The position numbers and the translations under genes are program-made. From contig CP051234.1 of NCBI GenBank assembly GCA_017792465.1, positions 1,366,606 through 1,430,605 of the forward strand: a stretch of DNA of 64,000 bases, given 5' to 3'. The DNA is from Filomicrobium sp. GTDB lineage: Bacteria; Pseudomonadota; Alphaproteobacteria; Rhizobiales; Hyphomicrobiaceae. Position 1 is the first letter of the stretch. The number at the start of each line of letters is the position of its first letter. A model generated the notes under the pieces. That model saw only the letters and a list, made by a program, of their open reading frames with translations, had not been told where the DNA came from and did not search any database. Below, in pieces: positions 1 to 8,755 of this stretch.

Positions 1-197
1 ATCATTTTTTCGAATGTCGCCGTCGAATCTTCGAATGAACGGCGGGTGTAATCGGTCATTTCAGCGGCGATTGCCTGCCAACCCTTGCTCCACTCGCCGA
101 ACAGCTTCATCGAAGCTTCCATGTTCTGCTGGCTGAGTTTCTGAAATTCTTCCATACCTTTTGACTGGTCGAAGCCCTTGAAGGCGTTAAAATCCAT
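1..197 (-). CDS. Phasin family protein (N-terminal part, cut by window start)
   Basis: The first 65 codons of a minus-strand gene are present and the rest lies beyond position 1. The start ATG at 195-197 follows a good ribosome site (TAGGAGA, about 8 bases upstream). The product begins MDFNAFKGFDQSKGMEEFQK and continues with a helical, Met/Gln/Trp-rich stretch (MKLFGEWSKGWQAIAAEMTD) typical of Phasin_2 proteins, which coat polyhydroxyalkanoate granules. No signal peptide is visible. Family knowledge suggests an organism that stores PHB. Identification as a phasin is fairly secure; which phasin it is cannot be decided from this fragment. TGC-rich repeats lie upstream. Confidence 0.8.
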   Translation of the reverse strand, partial: MDFNAFKGFDQSKGMEEFQKLSQQNMEASMKLFGEWSKGWQAIAAEMTDYTRRSFEDSTATFEKM

Positions 198-258
198 TGT
201 CCTGATCTCCTACGGATAACCGAATAGAATTCTGTTTGCGGCGATTGCCCAACGATTG

Positions 259-354
259 AGCAGTGCTGCTTCCTCCTTGGTCACTGACGCGCGCCGATAT
301 TATGCGGTGTATGGCGTTCGTTTAGGCATCCAATCAGAAAATGCTGCATTGCAC
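259..354 (-). promoter_or_regulatory. TGC-rich inverted repeats upstream of the phasin gene
   Basis: Two short symmetrical sequences lie 60-160 bases upstream of the phasin start: AGCAG-TG-CTGCT at 259-270 and CTGC-ATT-GCAC at 344-354. They resemble the CTGC-Nx-GCAG type of site I recall for the PHB-sensing repressor PhaR in other alphaproteobacteria. The second has one mismatch. Assignment as an operator is inference. Confidence 0.3.
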
Positions 355-484
355 AATAGGTCCAGCACTTTATGTCGCCAAATCATGTTGATTTGATCGA
401 TTAGCGGGCTTCGCGTGGGGATTTCTGGGGCATTTGGGGGTTTTGCGGCGCGATTTGTCGCCGTTCGTTTCCCAGAGCGGTCAA

Positions 485-504
485 CTTGCAAATAGTTTTG
501 CAAG
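485..504. promoter_or_regulatory. Perfect 8-bp inverted repeat in the phasin/carboxypeptidase gap
   Basis: CTTGCAAA-TAGT-TTTGCAAG is a perfect dyad in the 474-base gene-free stretch 198-671, followed by GTTTTGTT. It could be an operator for either divergent gene or a weak hairpin. I see no small gene in this gap. Confidence 0.35.
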
Positions 505-671
505 GTTTTGTTCACCTCAACGAAAGCCAGGCGCGCTATTTTTCCACTATAGCGGCCCAGAATCGAAGCTTTTGCGCCGCAAAGACGACAAGAAGCGATG
601 GTCTCAACATTGCTCTACTTTCGAAATCAGGGAAGGTTTAGGGTTTCGGCCCGGACCAGCGATCATTTTTG

Positions 672-2135
672 ATGACTGACAGTCGTAACGTCAGACCCGG
701 ATTCACCGTTTGCCGCGCACCAGAATGGAGCGCCTGGCGCGGTTTTGTGCTGGCGTTCGCGATTGGCTGTCTCACGTTGGGCTTCGCAAGCCGCGAAGCT
801 AACGCCGCCAAATACGCTTCGATTGCCTACGACGCCAATACCGGCAACGTTTTGTTCGAGACGTTCGCGCATCAGCCGCGCTATCCCGCTTCGCTCACCA
901 AGATCATGACCCTTTATATCGTGTTCGAGCTGATCGAGCAGGGGCGCATGAGCTACGACACGCTTGTTCCCATCAGCGCGCAGGCCGCAGCACAGCCCCC
1001 CTCGAAACTCGGGTTCAAGGTGGGTGCGCAAATCCGGCTCATCGATGCCATCAAGGCGCTGGTCACCAAAAGCGCCAACGACGTTGCCGTGGCCGTCGCT
1101 GAGCGCGTTGCGGGATCTGAAGGCCGGTTTGCGAAGCTGATGACGAAGAAAGCGCGTCAGCTCGGCATGAAGAACACAACGTTCCGCAACGCATCCGGCC
1201 TACCCAACGACGGACAGGTTACGACGGCGCGGGATATGGTGACGCTAGGGATGCGCATTCAGGACGACTTCCCCAAGCATTATAAACTCTTCAAGACCCG
1301 CTCTTTCACCTACCGCGGCAAGCGATACAAGAACCACAACACCTTGCTTGGTCGTGTTACCGGCGTCGACGGGATCAAAACGGGCTATATCCGTGCCTCC
1401 GGCTTCAACCTGGTGTCCTCGGTCAAGCGCGACGGCAAGCACGTCATCGCGGTCGTGTTTGGCGGTAAGACGGCGCGTCGGCGCAACGCGCATATGCGTT
1501 CGATCATCACCCGCGCGCTGAAACAGGCCTCGACGCGGAAGACCCGCAAGCCCATTCTGATTGCAAGGCCGAAGCCGGTCATGCGACCGCTCCTGCCCAC
1601 GCAAAAGCCGATCATCGATCAGGAAATCAGGGTCGGCCGGGCGGATCAGCCGCCGTCACCGCAACCAGCGATCAAGATCGCCAAGGTGCAACGGCATACA
1701 ATCGGACAAGGTGGAACGTTTTTTTCGGCGCCGGCGGCTCGGAACGATGATGCGCGGCGTCCAAGCACGCTGCAGGATCAGCTCGCTGCTCTTCTGGCCA
1801 ACAGCGGCATTGCCGACGTGCAGCAGGAACAAGGCTCGTCTGAAGCCGATTTTGTCGAGCCCAAGCGCTCCCGACCGCAGGCTCCTGCGAACGGCGGGGC
1901 TTACCAGATCCAGGTCGGCGCTTACGCAAGCCAACAGGAAGCCGAAGCGCAGTTGCATGCCGTCACCCAGCGGGCCGAAGCTCTCTTGAACGGTTACTCC
2001 ATGCGGACGTTTGCGGTGACGTCGGGGGCGAAGACCATCTACCGGGCGCGGTTTGCGGGTTTCAATTCGCAAAACGCAACGCATACCTGCACGGAACTGC
2101 GGCGACGTTCGATCGACTGCTTCGTGACGAAATAG
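672..2135 (+). CDS. D-alanyl-D-alanine carboxypeptidase (S11, PBP5-type) with C-terminal SPOR domain
   Basis: Serine-type penicillin-binding protein that trims the terminal D-Ala from peptidoglycan stem peptides in the periplasm. The hydrophobic segment at about residues 18-45 ends in ASREANA, a signal peptide. All three active-site motifs are visible: SLTK (YPASLTKIM), SAN (TKSANDVAV) and KTG (GIKTGYIRASG). The last 75 residues (from AYQIQVGAYASQQEAEAQL) match a SPOR domain, which binds denuded glycan at division sites. About 487 aa, long for S11 enzymes because of a basic, proline-rich linker and the SPOR tail. A TTG lies directly before the ATG chosen here. The gene converges on the J-protein gene, 44 bp away. 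Confidence 0.92.
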   Translation: MTDSRNVRPGFTVCRAPEWSAWRGFVLAFAIGCLTLGFASREANAAKYASIAYDANTGNVLFETFAHQPRYPASLTKIMTLYIVFELIEQGRMSYDTLVPISAQAAAQPPSKLGFKVGAQIRLIDAIKALVTKSANDVAVAVAERVAGSEGRFAKLMTKKARQLGMKNTTFRNASGLPNDGQVTTARDMVTLGMRIQDDFPKHYKLFKTRSFTYRGKRYKNHNTLLGRVTGVDGIKTGYIRASGFNLVSSVKRDGKHVIAVVFGGKTARRRNAHMRSIITRALKQASTRKTRKPILIARPKPVMRPLLPTQKPIIDQEIRVGRADQPPSPQPAIKIAKVQRHTIGQGGTFFSAPAARNDDARRPSTLQDQLAALLANSGIADVQQEQGSSEADFVEPKRSRPQAPANGGAYQIQVGAYASQQEAEAQLHAVTQRAEALLNGYSMRTFAVTSGAKTIYRARFAGFNSQNATHTCTELRRRSIDCFVTK

Positions 2136-2179
2136 GTCTGCCGCCGAAGACCCAGCTCCCGAAGGCGCTCCCCCAATCC

Positions 2180-2857
2180 TCAAGAATTGAGCAAGACGTC
2201 CTTGGCTTCGTTGATCTTGGACGCAAGATAGGTTGAGCCACCGCGATCAGGGTGGAGCTTCAGCATCAGCTCCTTGTGCGCGCGGCGAATATCGTCTGCT
2301 CCCGCGCCGAGCTTCAAGCCCAAGATCTCATAAGCTTCGGCTTTGGTCATGCGGCCATCGGGACCTGACATTTCGCGTTCGCCACGCTCCATGTCGTCGC
2401 GCCAGCTGGGATGGATGCGATCGAGATAGGCTTCGATCAGCTGGGCGGACGTCGGATCGTCGATACGGACGTCCTGCCAGAGGATGGCCAGTTCGGCGGG
2501 CTTCAGTCGCTCGATGCGGCGCCCTTCAAAAATCCCTTTAATGACGCGGCCGCGGATTTCGCCGGTGTCATGGTCGAGCTCCATCTCCAGGTGCTCGGTG
2601 TTGACCGACGACGTTTGATTGGAAGATTTCAGTGACCCTCTGCCGGCGGCACTGAAGAGCCAGAAGCCGAGCATGGCGATTGGCACGGCAGCGGCAGCCA
2701 TCCCGCGCATCAGCATGACCGCAGCCGCCAGCATCAAGACACCGCCCACGGTCCTGCGGATCAGATTTGCCAGACGGCCAGGGTTCACATTGACGAAGCC
2801 ATGCGTTGCCATCAATACGACAGCGAGCAAAACCAGGCCGATCAATAACGATTGCAT
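2180..2857 (-). CDS. Membrane-anchored J-domain protein (TIM14/Pam18-like layout)
   Basis: A 225-aa protein with two hydrophobic segments near the N-terminus (about residues 2-20 and 38-66), a middle region, and a J domain at the extreme C-terminus (about 170-225) containing the diagnostic HPD in KLHPDRGG. J domains stimulate the ATPase of Hsp70/DnaK. An N-terminal membrane anchor plus C-terminal J domain is the layout of mitochondrial Pam18/TIM14 and its alphaproteobacterial relatives. It lacks the G/F and zinc domains of DnaJ. Its client is unknown. The adjacent same-strand VWA gene lies 225 bp upstream and could be functionally linked. Confidence 0.85.
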   Translation of the reverse strand: MQSLLIGLVLLAVVLMATHGFVNVNPGRLANLIRRTVGGVLMLAAAVMLMRGMAAAAVPIAMLGFWLFSAAGRGSLKSSNQTSSVNTEHLEMELDHDTGEIRGRVIKGIFEGRRIERLKPAELAILWQDVRIDDPTSAQLIEAYLDRIHPSWRDDMERGEREMSGPDGRMTKAEAYEILGLKLGAGADDIRRAHKELMLKLHPDRGGSTYLASKINEAKDVLLNS

Positions 2858-3082
2858 AGCGCGGGCAGCAGCCTCATGTCCTTTGCGTCAATCGTGCGGG
2901 TCGGCACGACAAGCGCTTACGATTCGCGCTCTCAGATTACTCTACAGCAAGCCGCTCAAAACTTTGAGACCGGTCGAATAGAGGCCTAACGACGGTATTT
3001 TCGACAAGAACGGCTTCGCGCGCATGGGCTGTACCGTCGGCCGCGAACCAGCGTTATATCGCATGTCGGGTTTGGATGAGTT

Positions 3083-3865
3083 TCAGTGCTTGAGCTGTTC
3101 CAGCAAGGCCCTTGCGCCTTGTTTGTGCGCGAGTTTTTCCAGGGCCTTGCGGCCTCCGGCGGCATAGACGGCAACCGCTGTCAGAAGCTCTCGCAATTGG
3201 GCAGCCGAGCCTGAATCGAACCGGCACCAGGCGCCTTTGGTCAGCCGGGCGATTTCCTTGAAGGCACGTTCGACGTTCACGTCATAGCCTTCCTGAAACA
3301 GGAACACCGGCACACCGAGCAAGCCCAATTCGCCAGCGCGCTTGCACAGGTCGTCGACCTTTTCTTCCATGGCGTCGCCGACAAAAACCAACGCATCGAC
3401 GCGGCCCTCCTCGGCCTGTTTCCGGGCGTGGCTTAAGACTTTGCCGATTTGGGTATGTCCACCCTGGCAGGAGATCGACGTCATCAGGCGCTGAAGGGCC
3501 ATCGGGTCGGAAACCCACTTAGACGCGCGACATTCCCCGAAACCGCGGAAATACATCAGCTGCACATCGAGCCCACCGATATCACGGACCGCTGCGAACA
3601 TTTCCGATTGCAGAGACAGCGCCATGTCCCATGTCGGCTGGCGGCTCATGGTGGCGTCCATGGCGAAGATCAGGCGGCCATTACCGGTACCGGTCCTGGG
3701 CGCATACGTCTGCATCTTGCCGAGGAAGTCCGCGATCTCAGATTCGGTCGAGCGCGATTTGGCGGTTGGCGTGCCAGGTGATTTTGCAGACTCGACGGCG
3801 CCGCCTTGTTCCGGCGTCGCGGGCGTCGTCGTCTTGTCGGTCTCATCGGTTTTCTTGGTGACCAT
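3083..3865 (-). CDS. VWA (von Willebrand factor A) domain protein, cytoplasmic
   Basis: The start was taken at MVTKKTDETD (position 3865) rather than 20 codons further upstream, because the first residues are charged and low complexity as expected for a natural N-terminus. The 260-aa product has a Thr/Lys/Pro-rich leader of about 60 residues, then a VWA fold: LIFAMDATMS gives a MIDAS-like DxTxS metal site, and VFVGDAMEE is the usual second acidic strand. No signal peptide or transmembrane segment is seen. Such proteins often act as metal-dependent protein interaction modules. The specific role is unknown. It lies upstream of the membrane J-protein on the same strand. Confidence 0.75.
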   Translation of the reverse strand: MVTKKTDETDKTTTPATPEQGGAVESAKSPGTPTAKSRSTESEIADFLGKMQTYAPRTGTGNGRLIFAMDATMSRQPTWDMALSLQSEMFAAVRDIGGLDVQLMYFRGFGECRASKWVSDPMALQRLMTSISCQGGHTQIGKVLSHARKQAEEGRVDALVFVGDAMEEKVDDLCKRAGELGLLGVPVFLFQEGYDVNVERAFKEIARLTKGAWCRFDSGSAAQLRELLTAVAVYAAGGRKALEKLAHKQGARALLEQLKH

Positions 3866-4076
3866 CTTCCATTCACCGCTTGCAGCCTGGGCTCTTGGCC
3901 TTGCGTCGAAGGTTACGACGCACAAGGCTCTGCCTTACTCAATTTAGATGGCGCTTCTGGCCATATTGCGCAAGCGATCGCAAAGATGATCCATTTGGGG
4001 ACGGTGCCGTACAGACGGTGCGAGGGCTGGTGATGCGGGCCGTCGGCGCTGGCTGTCAGGGGTCGGGCAACGTCAC

Positions 4077-7000
4077 TCAGCTGTCGTGCGAGTTGCCCGT
4101 GGCATCGTCGCCAGCCTGATGCAGCAGGGCGAGGTTGCCGCCTGTCGCGGTGATGTCGGTGGTGTGCACGCGCTCGGTGACGAAACGCATCAGATAATTG
4201 GGTCCGCCCGCCTTCGGCCCGGTTCCCGACAAGCCCTCGCCGCCAAATGGCTGGACGCCGACGACCGCTCCGACCTGGTTGCGGTTGACGTAGAGGTTTC
4301 CGACGCGCGCATTCTGGGCAACGTAGTCGGCGGCTGTCACGAGGCGGCTATGGAAACCCAGCGTCAAACCGTAGCCCGTCGTGTTGATCAATTCGACGAC
4401 GCGCTTGAGATAGCCGGGCGCAAAGCGGATGACATGGAGAATCGGCCCGAACGTCTCGCGCGTCAGATGATCGAGCGAGTCGAGTTCGTAGGCTGCCGGT
4501 GTCACGTAGCTGCCGTTACGGCAGGATTCGGGCATCGGGCAATCGACGATCTCGCGGGTCATGCGATGCATAGCGAGCTTGTGGGCGTCGAGCTGGTCCT
4601 GGGCGACTTCATCGATCACCGGGCCGATATCGGTGGCGAAATCCATCGGATCGCCGATCTCAAGGGCGGTCACGGCACCGGCCAGCATGGCGATGGTCGG
4701 GTTGGCGATCTCATCTTGCAGGAACAGGATCCTGGTTGCCGAGCACCGCTGACCGGCGCTGTCGTAGGCGGACTTCACAACGTCGCGGACGACTTGTTCG
4801 GGCAGGGCGGACGAGTCGGCGATCATCGCGTTGAGCCCGGCGGTCTCGGCAATGAAGGGGACGATAGGCCCGCGGCGTTCGGCCAGCGTGCGCTGGATCG
4901 CCCAGGCGGTCTCCGTCGAGCCTGTAAAGACGACGCCTTTGATGCGGTGGTCGCGGATCAAGGCCTCGCCGACGGTTCCGCCACCCGGCAACAACTGCAG
5001 CACGGGTGCGGGCAGGCCTGCCTGGATGAAAAGTTCGGTCGCGACGTACGCCGTCAGCGGCGTCTGCAAAGCGGGCTTGGCGATGACCGGGTTGCCGGCG
5101 GCAATGGCGGCTGCGGCCTGTCCGACAAAAATCGCCAGCGGGAAGTTCCACGGACAAATCGAGGCAAACGGACCGCGTCCGCGCAGCGACAGCGTGTTGG
5201 TTTCGCCGGTCGGGCTTTTGAGGTTGGTCGGCTCGGAAAACAGGCGGCGGGCTTCAGTCGCGTAATAGCGCAGGAAATCGGCGGCCTCGCGGATTTCGTC
5301 GTGGGCGGCGGTCAGCGTCTTGCCGCCTTCGCGGATGATGAGCGCCATCAACCGCGGACGGTTGCGTTCCATGAGGTCGGCGGTGCGCTCCAGGATGGCC
5401 GCGCGGGTGTCGACGGGCGTCGCTTCCCAGGTCGCGGCGTAGTCGGTCGCGACGGCCAGGGCGGCTTCGATATCGTCGTCTTCGGCGTTGGTGACTTTGC
5501 CGATGCGCTGCCGGCGGTCGTGCGGGCAAAGCGTGATTTCGCCGCCGTTGTCTCCAATGCGCGCCTCGCCGGCGATGATCGGACCGGCGACTGCGGTTTC
5601 GGCGAGCGCTTCATCCATCGCCGGATAGAGCTGGGCGCGCACGTCCGGCTCGTTCAAAGCCAGTCCGGCGCTCGCCTGCCGGTGCGGCAGGTAGATATCG
5701 CGAGGACGCGGAATCGATTCAGATGTCGCGCCGCGGGCCTGTTCGGCCTCGATGGTTTCGATCGGGTCCTGGGTCAGGACGGAGATCGGCGCGTCGTCGT
5801 GCGCGAGGCGATTGACGAAGGACGAGTTGGCGCCGTTTTCGAGAAGCCTGCGTACGAGGTAGGGCAGCAGGTCTTCGTGGCCGCCGACGGGGGCGTAGAT
5901 GCGGCAGGGCGCGCCGAACTTTTCCGAGCCGACGACTTCGTCGTAGAGCGCTTCGCCCATTCCGTGCAGGCGCTGGAACTCAAACGCGTTGTTGCCCGCG
6001 ACGACGGATGCGGCCGCGAGCGTGTGCGCGTTGTGGGTCGCGTATTGCGCGTAGAACGCCTTGCGATCCGATTGAAGCAAACGCATGCAGGCAAGGTATG
6101 AGATGTCGGTGTGCGGCTTGCGCGTGAAGACCGGATAATTCTCCAGCCCTCGCTCCTGCGCCCACTTGATCTCGCTGTCCCAATAGGCGCCTTTTACGAG
6201 GCGGACGGGGATGCGCTTGCCCTTACGTTCCGACAGTTGCCGCAACCAGCGCAGCATCGGAACGGCGCGCTTCGAATAGGCCTGCACCGCGATGCCAAGC
6301 CCGTGCCAGTTGTTAAGCGCCGGGTTCATATAGGCATGCGCGAAGACGGCGGCCTCCAGATCGAGGCGGTCTTGTTCTTCGGCGTCGATGGTGACGGGGA
6401 TGCCCTGGGCGGCGGCGGCTTTCAGGAGCTTCGTCAAAACCGGCATCAGCTCTTGCGCGAGGCGGAATTCCTTGCCGGGCTCGAAGCGTGGGTGCAGGGC
6501 CGACAGCTTGATCGACAAACCCGGACGACGCATCAGCGCGTCGGGGTGCTTGGTCATCAACGGTCCGACCGAACGCCCGATGGCCATCAGCGCATCCATA
6601 TAGCGGCTGGCGTAACGATCGGCGTCGGCATGCGTGCGGGCGGATTCGCCCAGCATGTCATAGGAGAGAAGGTAGCCGCGCGCCTCGTAGTCTTCAGCGC
6701 GTTTGAGGGCGTCCTGGATCGAGCGGCCAAAGACGAACTGATCGCCGAGGATCTTGACGGCCTGGCGCATTGCCTGGCGGATCACTGGTTCGCCGGAACG
6801 GACGACGAGGCGTTTGAGCGATTCCATCGCGCCCGACTTGCCGGGCGTATTCAGCTTGACGATGCGGCCGGTCAGCAGCAGCCCCCAGGTCGAGGCGTTC
6901 ACGAACAGGTTGTTGGAATGGCCCAGGTGGCGATCCCAAGCGCCTTGTCCGATCTTTTCGGCGATCAGCTGGTCGGCGGTCTCGGCATCCGGGATGCGCA

Positions 7001-7307
7001 ATAAAGACTCGGCCAGACACATGAGGATGACGCCCTCTTCGCTGGAGAGGTCGTATTCGCGCATGAAGGCATCGACGCCGGCAAAATCATGGCGTTTGCC
7101 GCGGGCGGCGTTGATCAGCTGGCCGGCGATTTCGGCGGTGCGGCGGCGTTCGGCGTCGGCAAAGACGGCGCGCTCGATCAAGCCGGCAACCAGCCGGCCT
7201 TCGTCCATCAGATGGTAGGACGCAAACTCGTCGCGCGCCGGGCCTGCATCCAGGCCGCGCACAAACGGTTCGAAATCGTCAAAGTCAGAATCGCTGACCG
7301 CTACCAT
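4077..7307 (-). CDS. putA: Bifunctional proline dehydrogenase / delta-1-pyrroline-5-carboxylate dehydrogenase
   Basis: Oxidises proline to glutamate in two steps on one 1076-aa polypeptide. The PRODH half (about residues 200-500) shows the flavin barrel motifs RLVKGAYWDSEIKWAQERG and YATHNAHTL, and EFQRLHGMGEALYD. The aldehyde dehydrogenase half (about 590-1050) shows the catalytic Cys in AGQRCSATR, the Glu in FIAETAGLNA, and the ending PFGGEGLSGTGPKAGG. The N-terminus lacks the ribbon-helix-helix repressor domain found in enterobacterial PutA, so this enzyme probably does not regulate its own gene. The start at 7307 has GAGGAG six bases upstream. The gene is transcribed alone and diverges from panC. 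Confidence 0.97.
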   Translation of the reverse strand: MVAVSDSDFDDFEPFVRGLDAGPARDEFASYHLMDEGRLVAGLIERAVFADAERRRTAEIAGQLINAARGKRHDFAGVDAFMREYDLSSEEGVILMCLAESLLRIPDAETADQLIAEKIGQGAWDRHLGHSNNLFVNASTWGLLLTGRIVKLNTPGKSGAMESLKRLVVRSGEPVIRQAMRQAVKILGDQFVFGRSIQDALKRAEDYEARGYLLSYDMLGESARTHADADRYASRYMDALMAIGRSVGPLMTKHPDALMRRPGLSIKLSALHPRFEPGKEFRLAQELMPVLTKLLKAAAAQGIPVTIDAEEQDRLDLEAAVFAHAYMNPALNNWHGLGIAVQAYSKRAVPMLRWLRQLSERKGKRIPVRLVKGAYWDSEIKWAQERGLENYPVFTRKPHTDISYLACMRLLQSDRKAFYAQYATHNAHTLAAASVVAGNNAFEFQRLHGMGEALYDEVVGSEKFGAPCRIYAPVGGHEDLLPYLVRRLLENGANSSFVNRLAHDDAPISVLTQDPIETIEAEQARGATSESIPRPRDIYLPHRQASAGLALNEPDVRAQLYPAMDEALAETAVAGPIIAGEARIGDNGGEITLCPHDRRQRIGKVTNAEDDDIEAALAVATDYAATWEATPVDTRAAILERTADLMERNRPRLMALIIREGGKTLTAAHDEIREAADFLRYYATEARRLFSEPTNLKSPTGETNTLSLRGRGPFASICPWNFPLAIFVGQAAAAIAAGNPVIAKPALQTPLTAYVATELFIQAGLPAPVLQLLPGGGTVGEALIRDHRIKGVVFTGSTETAWAIQRTLAERRGPIVPFIAETAGLNAMIADSSALPEQVVRDVVKSAYDSAGQRCSATRILFLQDEIANPTIAMLAGAVTALEIGDPMDFATDIGPVIDEVAQDQLDAHKLAMHRMTREIVDCPMPESCRNGSYVTPAAYELDSLDHLTRETFGPILHVIRFAPGYLKRVVELINTTGYGLTLGFHSRLVTAADYVAQNARVGNLYVNRNQVGAVVGVQPFGGEGLSGTGPKAGGPNYLMRFVTERVHTTDITATGGNLALLHQAGDDATGNSHDS

Positions 7308-7473
7308 GCCGTCTCCTCAGCACCGGGAATGAATACAGACGACTCAACAAGACTCTAGTGTCATATCATATTAGTAAGCAGGCGCGGCATTGCGAGTCGC
7401 TTCATAAGCTTGGACAAAGCTTTGCCCAGCGCGCGGCAAATCGACCGTCAGAGACAAACAGACCGGAAGCAAA
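7308..7473. promoter_or_regulatory. Divergent promoter region putA / panC
   Basis: This 166-bp AT-richer spacer must hold both divergent promoters. It contains two GANTC sequences ten bases apart (GACTC at 7341-7345 and 7351-7355), the recognition sequence of the alphaproteobacterial cell-cycle methylase CcrM. I could not pick a confident -35/-10 pair by eye. Confidence 0.4.
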
Positions 7474-8343
7474 ATGGCACAGGCCCACAGCACTGACTTG
7501 AAGGTTGTTCGCACGGTTGCGGACCTGCGGGCAGCCACGCTTGGATGGCGTCTCGCGGAGGAGAAAATCGCCCTTGTCCCGACCATGGGCGCTTTACACC
7601 AAGGCCATATTACGCTCGTTCAGCGCGCACTTGAAGCGGCCGATCACGTTGTCGTGTCGATCTTCGTCAACCCAACGCAGTTTGGGCCAACCGAAGATCT
7701 CGACCGCTATCCGCGCGACGAAGAAGGCGACCTGGAAAAGCTTCGCCAGCTTGGAGTTGAACTCGTCTGGGCGCCCGACAAGGAGGCGATGTATCCGGAA
7801 GGCTTTTCCACAGCTGTGACGGCGGGAAGTGCAGCCAGGGGACTGGAGACGGATTTCCGGCCGCATTTCTTCGGCGGCGTGGCGACCGTTGTGGCCAAAC
7901 TCTTCAATCAGGTTCGGCCCGATTTCGCGACGTTTGGAGAAAAGGATTATCAACAGCTTATTGTCGTGACACAGCTCGCGCGCGATCTCGATATGGGTCT
8001 AGAGATCCTTCCCGTGACGACCATCCGCGAGCCGGACGGGCTCGCCTTATCATCTCGCAACGCCTATTTGAGCGAAGCCGAGCGCGCGGTTGCGCCAAAC
8101 CTCAATCAGGTTTTGAACGAAGTCGCCAATGCTGTTGTCGCCGGTGCCAGCGTTCCGCATTTGAAAGCGGCGGCTGAAATGCGGCTTTTGACGCTCGGCT
8201 TCACCAAGGTCGATTATATCGAGGTTCGCGACGCGGCGACGTTAGCGCCGTTCAACCTCGATCATAAGCGGCCGGGGCGCGTTCTTGGTGCAGCGTGGCT
8301 GGGAAAGACGCGGCTCATAGATAATGTCGCGGTCGAGGTCTGA
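7474..8343 (+). CDS. panC: Pantoate--beta-alanine ligase
   Basis: Condenses pantoate with beta-alanine using ATP, the last step of pantothenate synthesis, in the cytosol. The 289-aa length is normal. PTMGALHQGH is the HIGH-type nucleotide motif, IFVNPTQFGP and the FGEKDYQQL block are family signatures, and LALSSRNAYLS is the KMSKS-like loop. The usual partner panB is not next to it, so pantothenate genes are dispersed here. It diverges from putA and is followed after 48 bp by a small membrane protein gene. Confidence 0.96.
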   Translation: MAQAHSTDLKVVRTVADLRAATLGWRLAEEKIALVPTMGALHQGHITLVQRALEAADHVVVSIFVNPTQFGPTEDLDRYPRDEEGDLEKLRQLGVELVWAPDKEAMYPEGFSTAVTAGSAARGLETDFRPHFFGGVATVVAKLFNQVRPDFATFGEKDYQQLIVVTQLARDLDMGLEILPVTTIREPDGLALSSRNAYLSEAERAVAPNLNQVLNEVANAVVAGASVPHLKAAAEMRLLTLGFTKVDYIEVRDAATLAPFNLDHKRPGRVLGAAWLGKTRLIDNVAVEV

Positions 8344-8391
8344 GCCCGCCCGGCTCGGCGTGCTTTCCCTCACAACCAATGGAAAGAGACG

Positions 8392-8595
8392 ATGAATTTC
8401 AGTCGGGAGAACATTATCTACGGCAGCGTTGCAGGCGCGCTCATTGGCCTTGGATATGTTACAATCCGCGCCTACGTGACGAACGACTATTCCGAGATCG
8501 TCCCGCTCAACCTGCTGTTTTTTGCAGGTTTTGGCGCGTTGGGCGGGGTCTTGGCCCTGGCAATTCGGAGTTCCGGTGACGGAAACGGCAAATGA
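8392..8595 (+). CDS. Small two-segment membrane protein, unknown function
   Basis: A 67-aa product starting MNFSRENIIY, preceded by GGAAAGAGACG as a reasonable ribosome site. Two hydrophobic stretches (about residues 9-27 and 36-58), separated by a short polar loop (VTNDYSEIVP), suggest a hairpin membrane protein. It sits 48 bp after panC and upstream of parE on the same strand. I do not recognise the family. The ribosome site and membrane pattern make it more likely real than the overlapping alternative frame at 8379. Confidence 0.55.
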   Translation: MNFSRENIIYGSVAGALIGLGYVTIRAYVTNDYSEIVPLNLLFFAGFGALGGVLALAIRSSGDGNGK

Positions 8596-8755
8596 AATCA
8601 TGGCCGTGGCGTTGAGGTCCTTGCCAACGACTAGTGCGCCGTGGCACGCATCGAGTTCGTTCACTCAAACTTGAGATTCGCCGTGGTTGCGAGCCGGATG
8701 TCCCGCGTCGGCTTTGGAAGCACCCACGATGTGCGACCAGGCGGGACACGACGAC

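Noticed and set aside
4086-6101. 671-codon open frame on the plus strand
   Set aside because: It is antisense to putA, whose domain motifs are complete on the minus strand. The plus frame is rich in Arg, Gly, Asp and Val and shows no family motif.
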